Assembly: GCA_964614415.1 (NCBI GenBank)
Contig: CAZTLE010000014.1
Location: forward strand, 1 to 34,576
Reading direction: 5' to 3'
DNA: 34,576 nt
Origin: CAZTLE01 sp964614415
GTDB taxonomy: Bacteria; Bacteroidota; Bacteroidia; Flavobacteriales; Flavobacteriaceae
Part shown: positions 1 through 8,165 of the stretch, piece after piece
How the letters are laid out: every line of letters starts with the position of its first letter
Position numbering within the stretch: position 1 is the first letter of the stretch
Made by a program: the position numbers and the translations under genes
Notes under the pieces: model-generated
Told to the model about the DNA's origin: nothing
Databases searched by the model: none
The model's input: the letters and a program-made list of their open reading frames with translations, nothing else

Positions 1-1977
1 AAATTCCCGCTGCGTGGAATCGATCCATTTGGCGGGTAGAATACGGTAGTTATAGTTGCTCTGAAGCTGAAGTGCATTCGGGCAATTTTGTTTATGGACC
101 TTGATGCCTTCATTCACTGTTACGAATCCAAACACGTCATCACCGGGAATAGGGTTGCAGCAATTGGCCATCTTATAGTCGAGTTTCTCCTCGTCCTTAC
201 CAAAGACCAACTGATCCAGTTTTTCGGTAATCTCATCCTTATTGACCTCATCAGGATTCCCGGGCTTTCGCATACGTCCGCGGAAAAGGCTCATGAAACG
301 ATTGTTTCGGGCGGCGGCAAAGTCCTTCAGTTTCTGATTGTCAATAATTCCGGCACCGACACGATAGAAGAGATCCAGACTCGTTTTCAGTTTGAAAAAG
401 CCCACCAACTGATTCACCGTCTTCTCGTCCATGGTGATCTTTAGCGATTTGAGCTTCCGTGCCAGGACTACCTTGCCTTCCTCGGCAATTTGCTTTTTCT
501 CGTCTTTTAGGGATGATTTGATCTTCGACCGCGCACGTCCCGTGGTAGCATAATCCAGCCAGTTGGCGGATGGCTTGGATTTATCGGAAGTCATAATCTC
601 CACCTGATCCCCGCTCTTCAACTCATGGCTTAACGGTACGAGCTTACTGTTAACCTTGGCTCCGCGCGTATGCAGCCCCACTTCGGTATGAATGTGGAAA
701 GCAAAATCCAGCGCGGTGGCACCTTTCGGAAGAGAATACAGATCTCCCTTGGGAGAGAAAACAAAGATTTCCTTGGAATAGAGGTTGAGTTTGAACTCTT
801 CCACGAAGTCCACGGCACTGATCTCCGAATTCTCCAGGGTATCTTGCAATTTGTTCAACCAGTCATCCAGACCTTTTTCGTCCTTTTCCTTGTTTTTGTA
901 CTTATAATGCGCAGCATAGCCTTTTTCGGCAATTTCGTTCATGCGCTGGCTTCGTATCTGAACTTCCACCCAGCGCCCTTTGGGGCCCATGACAGTTATA
1001 TGTAGGGCCTCATATCCGGTGGACTTGGGTGAGGAGATCCAATCGCGCAAACGCATCGGATTGGGTCGGAAGTGATCCGTTACGATCGAATAGATCTTCC
1101 AGGCCAGGAATTTCTCGTTATCCGGGGTGCTCTCATAGATGATCCGAACGGCAAATTTGTCATATACCTCATCGAAACTCACATTTTGAGCGACCATCTT
1201 TCGGCGGATGGAGTAAATGGACTTAGGTCGCCCCCTGATCTCGTATTTTAGCTTTTCAGCATTCAATGAATCCTGAATCACCTGCTTGAAATCATTGATA
1301 TAGGCGTCCTGTTCTTCCTTACTCTCCTTGATCTTGTCAAGTATGTCGTTGTAGACTTCAGGCTCAGTGTATTTCAGGCCGAGGTCTTCCAACTCCGTCT
1401 TAATGTTATACAGACCGATACGATGTGCCAGAGGGGCATAGATGTATAGGGTTTCCGAAGCAATTTTAACCTGCTTTTGGGCAGGCATGGAATCCATCGT
1501 TTGCATATTGTGAAGCCGATCAGCAATCTTAATAATGATCACCCGGATGTCCTCGTTAAGTGTAAGTAACATCTTTCGGAAGTTCTCCGCCTGGAGCGAG
1601 ACATCCATGTCTACCGACATGTTCGAAATCTTGGTCAGGCCATCCACAATGCGGGCTACGGTCTCGCCGAAAAGTTGTTCAAGATCATCAAGTGAATAGG
1701 AAGTATCCTCTACGACATCGTGAAGCAAAGCAGCCGCTATGGAGGTAGCATCCAGGCCGATCTCCGAAGCCACGATCTTGGCTACGGCGATAGGGTGGAA
1801 CACATACGCTTCCCCTGACTTTCGACGCTGATCTTTATGTGCGTCGACAGCCACATCGAATGCACTCCGAATAAGCTTCTTGTCCTTCGGGGTAAGTGCA
1901 CGATAACTAACCTTCAACAGTTCCTTGTACTGTTTGGCGAGTTCCTTCTTTTCAGCTTCAAGCGTTGCCTCAGTCAT
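1..1977 (-). CDS. rel: Bifunctional (p)ppGpp synthetase/hydrolase (RelA/SpoT family), 3' end outside window
   Basis: The reverse strand is open from the ATG at 1977 to the window edge (659 codons seen, roughly 735 expected). It makes and degrades the alarmone (p)ppGpp in the cytosol. Visible domains in order: an HD hydrolase domain with HDVVED at residues 86-91, intact and therefore probably active; a synthetase domain with GRPKSIYSIRRK and GYEALH; a TGS domain (ATALDFAFHIHTEVG); and the zinc-finger/CC region (NCCNPIPGDD and a later HKQNCP). The C-terminal ACT domain is cut off. Having both catalytic halves intact fits the single long Rel typical of Bacteroidota. The M48 protease gene lies 64 bp upstream on the same strand. 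A promoter-like element sits immediately before the ATG, see separate entry. Family assignment is secure. Confidence 0.96.
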   Translation of the reverse strand, partial: MTEATLEAEKKELAKQYKELLKVSYRALTPKDKKLIRSAFDVAVDAHKDQRRKSGEAYVFHPIAVAKIVASEIGLDATSIAAALLHDVVEDTSYSLDDLEQLFGETVARIVDGLTKISNMSVDMDVSLQAENFRKMLLTLNEDIRVIIIKIADRLHNMQTMDSMPAQKQVKIASETLYIYAPLAHRIGLYNIKTELEDLGLKYTEPEVYNDILDKIKESKEEQDAYINDFKQVIQDSLNAEKLKYEIRGRPKSIYSIRRKMVAQNVSFDEVYDKFAVRIIYESTPDNEKFLAWKIYSIVTDHFRPNPMRLRDWISSPKSTGYEALHITVMGPKGRWVEVQIRSQRMNEIAEKGYAAHYKYKNKEKDEKGLDDWLNKLQDTLENSEISAVDFVEEFKLNLYSKEIFVFSPKGDLYSLPKGATALDFAFHIHTEVGLHTRGAKVNSKLVPLSHELKSGDQVEIMTSDKSKPSANWLDYATTGRARSKIKSSLKDEKKQIAEEGKVVLARKLKSLKITMDEKTVNQLVGFFKLKTSLDLFYRVGAGIIDNQKLKDFAAARNNRFMSLFRGRMRKPGNPDEVNKDEITEKLDQLVFGKDEEKLDYKMANCCNPIPGDDVFGFVTVNEGIKVHKQNCPNALQLQSNYNYRILPAKWIDSTQREF

Positions 1978-1981
1978 AGAT

Positions 1982-2012
1982 TAAAAATACAATTTACCAC
2001 TATAACTAACAA
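1982..2012 (-). promoter_or_regulatory. Putative rel promoter (TTG-N20-TATTTTTA), nearly leaderless
   Basis: On the minus strand TTG (2012-2010) is followed after 20 nt by TATTTTTA (1989-1982), close to the Bacteroidota -33/-7 consensus TTG-N19-21-TAnnTTTG. The -7 box ends only 4 nt before the rel ATG, so transcription would begin at or next to the start codon. Predicted from sequence only. Confidence 0.5.
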
Positions 2013-2041
2013 CAAATTCTATGCCTTGACGAAATGGCAGT

Positions 2042-3274
2042 CTATTTCATCAAATTGCGGAATCGCTGCAACAAGGTCGGGTGGGAGTAATGAGCAAAAA
2101 CGTAGGCCGGATGCGGTGTCAGGTTGCTTAAGTTGTTCTTGGACAGTTTTTTAAGAGCGCCAATTAAAGGTGCAGCTTTAAAGGTATTTTTGGCATAATT
2201 ATCCGCCTGATACTCGAACTTACGCGATATGTAGTTCATAACAAGACCTGTAATTTCACTTATAGGACTGTAGAGGACACCGAAAGCAATAAGTCCGATA
2301 TGAAATGAGGGTTGCGGTACATTAAGTGCTTCCGACAGCAGCGGATTTCCCACGAATAATGATAAAAGCCAAAGGGTAAAACCGGTAATGACCGTCGTTG
2401 CAAATAGGTTGATCAGGATATGCTTTCGTTTATAGTGTCCCACTTCATGAGCCAACACAGCCACAATTTCCTCTTCGTCCAGATCGTTGATGAGCGTATC
2501 GTACAGCGTAATGCGTTTTTCCCGCCCAAACCCCGAAAAATACGCATTGGCCTTTGTAGAGCGCTTCGAACCATCGATTACAAAGATATTGTCGAGCGCA
2601 AATCCAATACGCTTTGCATAGTCCTCGATCTGACTTCGCAAGTCATTTTCCGGTAGTGGCGTCTGTTTATTGAACAGGGGAACAATGAGTCTGGCATAAA
2701 ACAGGTTCATAAAAAGTGAAAACAATGTAATGAGCCCCCAGGCATAGAGCCAGAAGTAGGTTCCGGTAGATTCATAGAACCAAACGATTAATGCACCCAG
2801 CACTCCGCCTATTACGACCAGCAGCAGCCATCCCTTTATTTTATCCAGAAGGAAGGTTTTGGGTGTTGTTTTGTTGAATCCGAATTTTTCTTCGATGACA
2901 AACGTTCGGTACCAGCTAAAGGGTGTGCTTAACAGATCACTCGCCAGGAAAATAATTCCAAAAAATGCCAGGGTGATCACTATAGTGTTTTCGGAAAAAG
3001 AGCGCGCCCAGGAGTCTACCAGTGCAAAGCCGTCAAAGAAGAAAAAAGCGAGGGTTGCAACCAGAGAAACTGTGGACGTGAAGAGTCCGAATCGATAATT
3101 GACTTTCTTGTATTCCTGGGACCGTTTGTATTCGGTTGGGTCATACACGTCCTTCAATTCATCCGGTATGGGGTCATTAAAATGGCGTGCATTCACAGCA
3201 TCCAGTATTTTATCGATCACAAAACTTGCAACCAGTATGCCGATGATGAGGTAAAATAAGGTCTGTGGATCCAT
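2042..3274 (-). CDS. M48 family zinc metalloprotease, Ste24/CAAX prenyl protease-like
   Basis: A 410-residue integral membrane zinc peptidase of the Ste24/CaaX protease type. A hydrophobic N-terminal M48_N-type region with several membrane segments (about 5-25, 65-85, 98-118, 147-168 and 175-197) precedes the peptidase domain. The zinc motif HEVGH is at 276-280 and the third ligand is the Glu of EYQAD (354-358). Membrane segments at about 293-310 and 325-345 separate the two motifs, as in Ste24. In bacteria such enzymes are thought to act in membrane protein quality control; the substrate here is unknown. Downstream of trmH and upstream of rel on the same strand. Its 5' flank is occupied by a long 7-bp-periodic array beginning 16 bp before the ATG, and I see no standard promoter there. 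Confidence 0.92.
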   Translation of the reverse strand: MDPQTLFYLIIGILVASFVIDKILDAVNARHFNDPIPDELKDVYDPTEYKRSQEYKKVNYRFGLFTSTVSLVATLAFFFFDGFALVDSWARSFSENTIVITLAFFGIIFLASDLLSTPFSWYRTFVIEEKFGFNKTTPKTFLLDKIKGWLLLVVIGGVLGALIVWFYESTGTYFWLYAWGLITLFSLFMNLFYARLIVPLFNKQTPLPENDLRSQIEDYAKRIGFALDNIFVIDGSKRSTKANAYFSGFGREKRITLYDTLINDLDEEEIVAVLAHEVGHYKRKHILINLFATTVITGFTLWLLSLFVGNPLLSEALNVPQPSFHIGLIAFGVLYSPISEITGLVMNYISRKFEYQADNYAKNTFKAAPLIGALKKLSKNNLSNLTPHPAYVFAHYSHPTLLQRFRNLMK

Positions 3275-3290
3275 GCCGATGGTGAGAGCT

Positions 3291-3486
3291 AAGTTTTAAG
3301 TGTTGAGTTTTGAGTTTTGAGTGTTGAGTTTTGAATTTTAAGTTGTAAGTGTTGTGTGTTAAATTTTGAATTTGTCTCTATTCTCTATTCTCTATTCTCT
3401 ATTCTCTATTCTCTGTTCTCTGTTCTCAAACTTTAGAATTCAAAATTCGTCATTCGTCATTCGTCATTCGTCATTCGTCATTCGAA
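3291..3486. repeat. Heterogeneous heptamer array A (28 units of 7 nt)
   Basis: The interval divides into 28 consecutive 7-mers without a break in register. Units 1-12 are variants of GAGTTTT and AAGTGTT. Units 13-17 are TCTCTAT, 18-19 TCTCTGT, then TCTCAAA, CTTTAGA and ATTCAAA as transitional units, then five copies of ATTCGTC and a final ATTCGAA. The unit sequence changes along the array but the 7-nt phase is retained. The array fills the gap between the trmH stop codon and the M48 protease start. Read on the minus strand, the trmH-proximal part is purine-rich (GACGAAT, ATAGAGA). Confidence 0.93.
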
Positions 3487-4278
3487 CCCTCTCTGTCTTT
3501 TGGCTTCAAAGATAAGAATTCCCGCTGCGACCGAAACATTCATCGAATCAATGGCTCCCTGCATGGGAATGATGATGTTTTGAGTGCTGTGTTCCCGCCA
3601 TTCTGGTGATAATCCTTCCGATTCGGTACCAACTACAAGAGCACTGCCGTCGGTGTAGTCACAGGCATCATAGGGAACAGATGCCTGCAGGGCAGCACAA
3701 TGAATAGCAATTTTTCTGTCCTTTAAATCGGCAATTATTTCCGAAGTACTTCCCGTGGCTACCTTATTGGTGAAAAGACACCCCAGGCTACTTCGAATGG
3801 TATTCGGATTGTAGAGATCGGTCGTAGGGTTGGCAATGATCACTGCGTCAAGGTTGGCTGCGTCGGCTGTACGAAGTAAGGCGCCCATATTTCCAGGCTT
3901 TTCGGGAGCTTCGGAGACGAGAATGAGCGGATTGGAGGGTAGCTTTAGTCCATCAAGTGAGTGATCCTGGGCACGAGCAATGGCAAGTACCCCCTGGGTG
4001 GAGCCTCTGTAGGCGAGTTTGTCATAAATTTCAGTAGTGATCTCGATAAATTCGGCGTCTGGAGCATTCTGCTTGAAGTACGTGAGATTCTTTTCTGAAA
4101 TGATCTCCGGACACACCAGAATGGTCTCGAGGTGGTATCCACCTGCAAGTGCCAGTTTCGTTTCGCGGATCCCTTCTATTCCAAACAGCCCTGATTTCTT
4201 GCGCTCCCTGGATTTCACCCGAAGTGAATAGAACTGCTTGATGAGCGGATTATGAGGACTCGTAATCACTTTTAGCAT
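3478..4278 (-). CDS. TrmH/SpoU family RNA 2'-O-methyltransferase
   Basis: A 266-residue SPOUT-class methyltransferase that should transfer a methyl group from SAM to a ribose 2'-OH in rRNA or tRNA. The N-terminal substrate-binding region (about 1-100) is followed by the knotted catalytic domain with the three family motifs: KPGNMGALLRTADA (motif 1, including the conserved Asn and Arg), VVGTESEGLSPEW (motif 2) and SMNVSVAAGILIFEA (motif 3). The exact target nucleotide cannot be read from sequence. The stop codon TGA (3480-3478) lies across the boundary of two array units, so the reading frame ends exactly where the heptamer array begins. A perfect TAnnTTTG box lies 4 nt before the ATG. Confidence 0.92.
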   Translation of the reverse strand: MLKVITSPHNPLIKQFYSLRVKSRERKKSGLFGIEGIRETKLALAGGYHLETILVCPEIISEKNLTYFKQNAPDAEFIEITTEIYDKLAYRGSTQGVLAIARAQDHSLDGLKLPSNPLILVSEAPEKPGNMGALLRTADAANLDAVIIANPTTDLYNPNTIRSSLGCLFTNKVATGSTSEIIADLKDRKIAIHCAALQASVPYDACDYTDGSALVVGTESEGLSPEWREHSTQNIIIPMQGAIDSMNVSVAAGILIFEAKRQRGFE

Positions 4279-4282
4279 GTTG

Positions 4283-4290
4283 CAAAGATA
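4283..4290 (-). promoter_or_regulatory. Putative -7 box of trmH-like gene (TATCTTTG), leaderless configuration
   Basis: TATCTTTG matches the Bacteroidota -7 consensus TAnnTTTG exactly. It ends 4 nt upstream of the ATG at 4278, placing the expected transcription start at the start codon. No convincing -33 TTG is seen at 19-21 nt. Confidence 0.45.
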
Positions 4291-4390
4291 TAAAGGCGAA
4301 TTCTGAGTTCTTAGGATTTTTTCTTCGTCGTGTTAAGGTTTCCGAAATTTGTTCGACCAACGGGCAAAGAAACCATTTGAAAAATCCATC

Positions 4391-5197
4391 ATGAAAAAAC
4401 TAGCCGTACTATTGTTTGCGCTCATACTTGTCGTAGCGTGCAAGGAAAAAACACAAACCGATACCGAATCCCTTTCCGAAGCAAAAACCGAGATGGAGAC
4501 CAGGGAAGTCTCCAAAAGCTATCCTGAAGCCGTTGCCGGCATCTTTGATGCTCATGGCGGTATTGACCACTGGAATGCCATGAATTCCCTGCAGTTCAAG
4601 TTTGAAGGACGCTCCGGGACCGAGATGAACACAGTATCCCTAAAGGATCGCCGTTCGTTGGTTGAAACCGATGCCTGGGCGATTGGGAACGACGGAGCCA
4701 ATGTTTGGCTGGACGTTAAAGAAGGGGAATACAAAGGCAACGCCCGATTCTATCACAATCTCTTCTTTTACTTTTACGCCATGCCGTTTATTGTGGCGGA
4801 CGACGGAATCACGTATTCGGACGTAGAAGCTACCGAATTACCCGACGGAACGTATCCTGGTGTTAAGATCTCTTACGGCGCCGGAGTAGGAGATTCTCCG
4901 GAAGACGAATACATCATTTTCTATGATCCCGATACACACGCTATGAAGTGGTTGGGGTATACGGTAACCTATAATACGGGTGAGAAGAGCGAGAAATGGA
5001 ATTACATCAAGTACGACGAATGGAACGAAGTCAACGGTCTTGTCCTGCCCAAAAAGCTCGCCTGGTACAATGTGGAAGAAGGTGCACCGACAACTGAGCG
5101 TAATGCCATGGAAATGGAAACAGTTTCCATCAATGAGAGCAATGTTGACGACAGTATCTTTGCTATGCGCGAAGGAGCACAGGCGGTCGAGAAATAG
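4391..5197 (+). CDS. Lipoprotein, DUF6503-like
   Basis: A 268-residue predicted lipoprotein. The chosen start is 4391 (MKKLAVLL...) because a hydrophobic signal with lipobox VVAC (Cys17) follows directly; the in-frame ATG at 4349 would bury the signal behind 14 charged residues. The mature part resembles the DUF6503 family of Bacteroidota, recognisable by a segment near the N terminus with AHGG and DHWNAMNSLQF, and by alternating beta-rich stretches with many aromatic residues. The fold may be a LolA-like lipid-binding half barrel (inference). Function unknown. Divergent from trmH and followed by a strong intrinsic terminator, so it is probably monocistronic. Confidence 0.8.
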   Translation: MKKLAVLLFALILVVACKEKTQTDTESLSEAKTEMETREVSKSYPEAVAGIFDAHGGIDHWNAMNSLQFKFEGRSGTEMNTVSLKDRRSLVETDAWAIGNDGANVWLDVKEGEYKGNARFYHNLFFYFYAMPFIVADDGITYSDVEATELPDGTYPGVKISYGAGVGDSPEDEYIIFYDPDTHAMKWLGYTVTYNTGEKSEKWNYIKYDEWNEVNGLVLPKKLAWYNVEEGAPTTERNAMEMETVSINESNVDDSIFAMREGAQAVEK

Positions 5198-5223
5198 GAC
5201 ATTTCAGACAAATATAAATTAAG

Positions 5224-5246
5224 AGCAGCCCTAGGGCTGCTTTTTT
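5224..5246 (+). terminator. Rho-independent terminator
   Basis: A perfect inverted repeat of AGCAGCCCT with AGGGCTGCT followed by a run of T, 26 bp behind the stop codon of the DUF6503-like lipoprotein gene. Confidence 0.9.
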
Positions 5247-5294
5247 ATTGGCGTAAACTTTCAGCGGGGTTTACTCTTGATAGGTATTAATATC

Positions 5295-5302
5295 TATCTT
5301 TA
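5295..5302 (+). promoter_or_regulatory. Possible -7 box (TATCTTTA) for the lipoprotein gene at 5325
   Basis: TATCTTTA differs from TAnnTTTG at the last base only and lies 22 nt before the ATG at 5325. The nearest TTG (5277-5279) has a short 15-nt spacer, so the assignment is weak. Confidence 0.3.
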
Positions 5303-5324
5303 AAATGTCATAAAACCGTCAACC

Positions 5325-5888
5325 ATGAAAAGAGCGTTACTACTCCTTGTCCCTTCCTTATTCATTTTGCTGAGTTGTTCTAGTGATGATGCCCCTGTGC
5401 CATTTGAAAACCAGGAGCCGGGAACCATTCGCTATACGATCAATGGTGTTGAATACGTCTTGCATGAGGATGATTTTGAAGCCAAAACCTGTTTTGATGC
5501 GTGTTACTTTGACTCCCAGATTCCCTGGCTGATCGTAGGGGCGTTTAATCCGGCAGACAATACTTTTTTAACGATTTCGACAAACCAAATTGAAATAGGT
5601 ACTTACGATCTGGGCCAAACAATGAGTACGCAGTCTAACTCATGTATGACTTTTGGGTCCTATGGCTTCAACGAGGACGAGGCTGAAGATCATTTTTTTA
5701 GCCACAGTGATATAGGGGGCTCAGGCTTTGTAGAGATCATGCAGTTCGACCCGTTTGCCGAACTCACTTCCGGATTATTTGAATTCACGGCCATAAATGG
5801 ATCGGGAGAAAGTGTCACCGTGTCCAACGGAAGCTTTTATATGTTGGATTTGGATACCTTTAGTGCTTGCCTGTCATTCGAGTTTTAA
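5325..5888 (+). CDS. Hypothetical lipoprotein
   Basis: A 187-residue protein with a clear lipoprotein signal peptide: MKRALLLL, hydrophobic core, lipobox LLSC with Cys18. The residues after the Cys are SSDD, which resembles the surface-export signal described for Flavobacterium lipoproteins (inference), so exposure on the outer face of the outer membrane is possible. The mature part is acidic and beta-rich with extra cysteines (CFDAC and later single Cys) that could form disulfides. I do not recognise a family. The next lipoprotein starts 28 bp downstream, so the two are probably co-transcribed and end at the shared terminator at 6679-6709. Confidence 0.7.
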   Translation: MKRALLLLVPSLFILLSCSSDDAPVPFENQEPGTIRYTINGVEYVLHEDDFEAKTCFDACYFDSQIPWLIVGAFNPADNTFLTISTNQIEIGTYDLGQTMSTQSNSCMTFGSYGFNEDEAEDHFFSHSDIGGSGFVEIMQFDPFAELTSGLFEFTAINGSGESVTVSNGSFYMLDLDTFSACLSFEF

Positions 5889-5916
5889 AACTGTTTATTG
5901 AAAAATAAATTTCAAC

Positions 5917-6678
5917 ATGCATAAGTTAGCGATATACTTCTTTTTCTTTGGCCTTTTGTTGGGATGTTCAACGAGCGATCAGATAGAGGAACCGGATATG
6001 GAGCCTCAGGAGAATATTTTCGATGGAAATATTTGGCTTCAGACCCAACAAGAAGTAGATGATTTCGGTGCGGAACAATATACTGTCGTAACCGGTTATG
6101 TTTGGATTGCCGGTGAGGACATCGTTTCCCTGGCTCCTCTCAACACCTTGATTCACGTAGATCGATTCATTATTGAGTTTTCTCCTGGCCTTACTTCTCT
6201 GGAAGGCCTTAACAGTGTAGAACAGGTTAGAAGCATTTCAATTCACTATTGCGATGGTCTTACGTCGTTATCCGGGCTTGAGGGGCTCACTACGATTAAA
6301 CCGTTGGATTTTAGCACATCGAATTTCAGCTGGATAAGTTTATTTAAAAATAGCAATCTCGCCTCTATTGCCGCTCTTTCAAATTTGACCTATGCTCAGG
6401 GAATACGCATTACCACAAACAATGCACTTACAAGTCTTGACGGACTTCAGAATGTGGCGGAAATGAATGGTGTGTATCCGGATACAACCCCAGGCGTCAT
6501 CATAGGTGGCAGCATATTGGTGAATAGTGAAAATGAAGGCAATCTAAGCCTGACTGATTTTTGCGCCCTGACCACCCTTTTCTCAAACGGGAGTTTTAAT
6601 CCGGATTGGTATTACTATGGCGAAAATGCATACAATCCGTCTTTTGAGGACATAATTAACGGCGACTGCAGCCTATAA
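5917..6678 (+). CDS. Lipoprotein with leucine-rich / receptor-L-domain-like repeats
   Basis: A 253-residue lipoprotein with signal MHKLAIYFFFF and lipobox LLGC (Cys17). Irregular LRR-like repeats follow, visible as LTSLEGLNSV, LTSLSGLEGLTTI, LASIAALSNLTYA and LTSLDGLQNVAEM. Together with the segment VVTGYVWIAG this is the pattern of bacterial receptor-L-domain proteins, which form a right-handed beta solenoid for binding. The C-terminal part (TDFCALTTLF, FEDIINGDCSL) is the usual capping region. Ligand unknown; it is likely surface-exposed. It follows another lipoprotein gene at 28 bp and ends at a hairpin terminator. Confidence 0.75.
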   Translation: MHKLAIYFFFFGLLLGCSTSDQIEEPDMEPQENIFDGNIWLQTQQEVDDFGAEQYTVVTGYVWIAGEDIVSLAPLNTLIHVDRFIIEFSPGLTSLEGLNSVEQVRSISIHYCDGLTSLSGLEGLTTIKPLDFSTSNFSWISLFKNSNLASIAALSNLTYAQGIRITTNNALTSLDGLQNVAEMNGVYPDTTPGVIIGGSILVNSENEGNLSLTDFCALTTLFSNGSFNPDWYYYGENAYNPSFEDIINGDCSL

Positions 6679-6709
6679 AAAACCCACGCTCTTAACAAGC
6701 ACGGGTTTT
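6679..6709 (+). terminator. Intrinsic terminator downstream of LRR lipoprotein gene
   Basis: AAAACCC and GGGTTTT form the stem arms immediately after the TAA, with further partial pairing inside (CGC and GC arms around a 2-nt mismatch). The arms carry A and T runs on both strands, so it could work in both directions. Confidence 0.75.
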
Positions 6710-6715
6710 CTAATA

Positions 6716-6869
6716 ATGAATGTCGAATTAAGAATTTCGAATGATGAAGTAGGACTGTCAGCTTCAGGCCCGAACCCTTCGACTTCGATACATCCTCCTG
6801 CACTTCGTTACGTCGGACACTCAGTCTTCGGTCTTCCAGCTTCAGGCCTCCAACTTCAATCTTCACATT
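6716..6869. repeat. Heterogeneous heptamer array B (22 units of 7 nt)
   Basis: One 7-nt register runs from 6716 to 6869. The left units are ATGAATG, TCGAATT, AAGAATT and TCGAATG (NNGAATN). The right units are TCAGTCT, TCGGTCT, TCCAGCT, TCAGGCC, TCCAACT, TCAATCT and TCACATT (TCNNNCT). The middle is less regular, though TCAGCTT and TCGACTT are in phase; it may be a separate element inserted there. Left and right families keep the same register. The array ends on the stop codon of the minus-strand amidohydrolase gene (6870-6868). On that gene's sense strand the adjoining units read AGATTGA, AGACCGA and similar, and are purine-rich. Confidence 0.8.
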
Positions 6870-8160
6870 ACTCCCTCGAATACTTCTCCATATAACGTTT
6901 CCACAATTCGGTTTGATGGGTTTCCAATGAGATCTGGCGACCATCGATAAACGCGTGGGTAAGTTGATTGGTACGCATATCCAATGCATCGCCTTCCGAA
7001 ACGAACAAGGTAGCACTCTTACCTACCTCCAGGGTGCCATACTTGTCATCAATTCCAAGTATTTGTGCCGTGTTTCCGGTAATGAGTTGCAGCGCGACTT
7101 CCTTATCCAGTCCCTGGCCTACAACCTGTCCGGCGTAGAAGGGGAGATTACGCGTTTGGAAATTGGACATATTGGCGTTTTGAATTCCCACCATTAGTCC
7201 ACCGTCTACCAGTAGCTTAGGCAGTTTGTAGGGGAGGTCGTAGTCGTCGTCGTCCCTGAACGGACGTGAGTGGGTGTGCATGACCAACACCGGAATATTA
7301 TTTTGGTTTAAGAATGGAATGATCTTATAGGCCTCATATCCGCCTACCAAAACAATACTCGAGACTCCGTTTTCCTTTGCCGCAGTAATTGCGTCGATGA
7401 TCTCCTTTTCTCCCTGAGCGTATACATAGAGTTTCTTAGAGCCATCAAAAAGCCCTTGCATAGCTTTGAAGGCCTCATTCTCCGATTCGGCCGAAGCTTT
7501 TCCATACGCTTTTGCGTTAGCCATGTAACTCTTAATTTCTCCGGTCTCTTTGGAGTAGTTCTTATTGGGCTGCCATCCTCTCGGTTCTCCCAACCACCAA
7601 CGGCCTCTGCGGAAGCTGTTTGGCCAGTGCAAGTGGATACCGTCATCAACCTTTATGGCCGCATCTTCCCAGTTCCAGGCATCAAATTGTACAATAGAGG
7701 AAGTTCCCGAGATGGTGCCTCCTTGAGGCGCAATCTGCCCCAGAAGCACGCCGTTAGGCCGCATACTTTCTACTACCTTACTTTCGGCATTATAAGCGAT
7801 CAAACTGCGAATGTTCGGGATCATATCCCCAATCTCGTCCTGATCATTACTGGCGCGTACTGCGTTCACTTCTACCAGTCCAAGTGATTTGGCCGGTGCA
7901 ATGAATCCGGGATATACATCCTTACCGCTGGCATCGACCACAGTTCCTTTCGTGGCCGTTCCTGAGTTTCCTATGGCGGTAATAATACCGTTTTCAAATA
8001 CGATAACGCTGTTCTCAATAACGGTTCCGTCACCCACATGAGCTGTTGCTCCGGTGATTGTAATCGCTCCACTTTGTGTTGGAGCCGGGGTCTGTTGCCC
8101 CCAGGCCGTAAGTCCTAAACTAACGGCCAATACGATAATAAGTTGTTGCATTTTTTTCAT
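6868..8160 (-). CDS. Exported amidohydrolase-family protein lacking the N-terminal HxH metal motif
   Basis: A 430-residue protein with a Sec signal peptide (MKKMQQLIIVLAVSLGLTAWGQ, cleavage near AWG-Q). The amidohydrolase framework is clear: the beta-sandwich start (GAITITGATAHVGDGT), the strand leading to the barrel (GKDVYPGFIAPAKSLG), and the C-terminal return to the sandwich (TGNTAQILGIDDKYGTLEVGKSATLFVSEGD). The usual PGFIDxHxH at the first barrel strand reads PGFIAPAKS here, so the two metal-binding histidines are absent and no replacement set is obvious. It may be a structural partner rather than an enzyme (inference). It starts 5 bp after the stop of the two-module amidohydrolase, so the two are almost certainly one operon. 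Confidence 0.82.
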   Translation of the reverse strand: MKKMQQLIIVLAVSLGLTAWGQQTPAPTQSGAITITGATAHVGDGTVIENSVIVFENGIITAIGNSGTATKGTVVDASGKDVYPGFIAPAKSLGLVEVNAVRASNDQDEIGDMIPNIRSLIAYNAESKVVESMRPNGVLLGQIAPQGGTISGTSSIVQFDAWNWEDAAIKVDDGIHLHWPNSFRRGRWWLGEPRGWQPNKNYSKETGEIKSYMANAKAYGKASAESENEAFKAMQGLFDGSKKLYVYAQGEKEIIDAITAAKENGVSSIVLVGGYEAYKIIPFLNQNNIPVLVMHTHSRPFRDDDDYDLPYKLPKLLVDGGLMVGIQNANMSNFQTRNLPFYAGQVVGQGLDKEVALQLITGNTAQILGIDDKYGTLEVGKSATLFVSEGDALDMRTNQLTHAFIDGRQISLETHQTELWKRYMEKYSRE

Positions 8161-8165
8161 GACAA

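Noticed and set aside
3291..3486. CRISPR array
   Set aside because: Units are 7 nt without spacers and no cas genes are present.
4349..4390. Earlier ATG for the DUF6503-like lipoprotein
   Set aside because: It adds charged residues before the signal peptide.
7456..7887. 143-codon plus-strand ORF opposite the amidohydrolase gene
   Set aside because: Antisense shadow of a well-supported gene, with no family pattern or start context.
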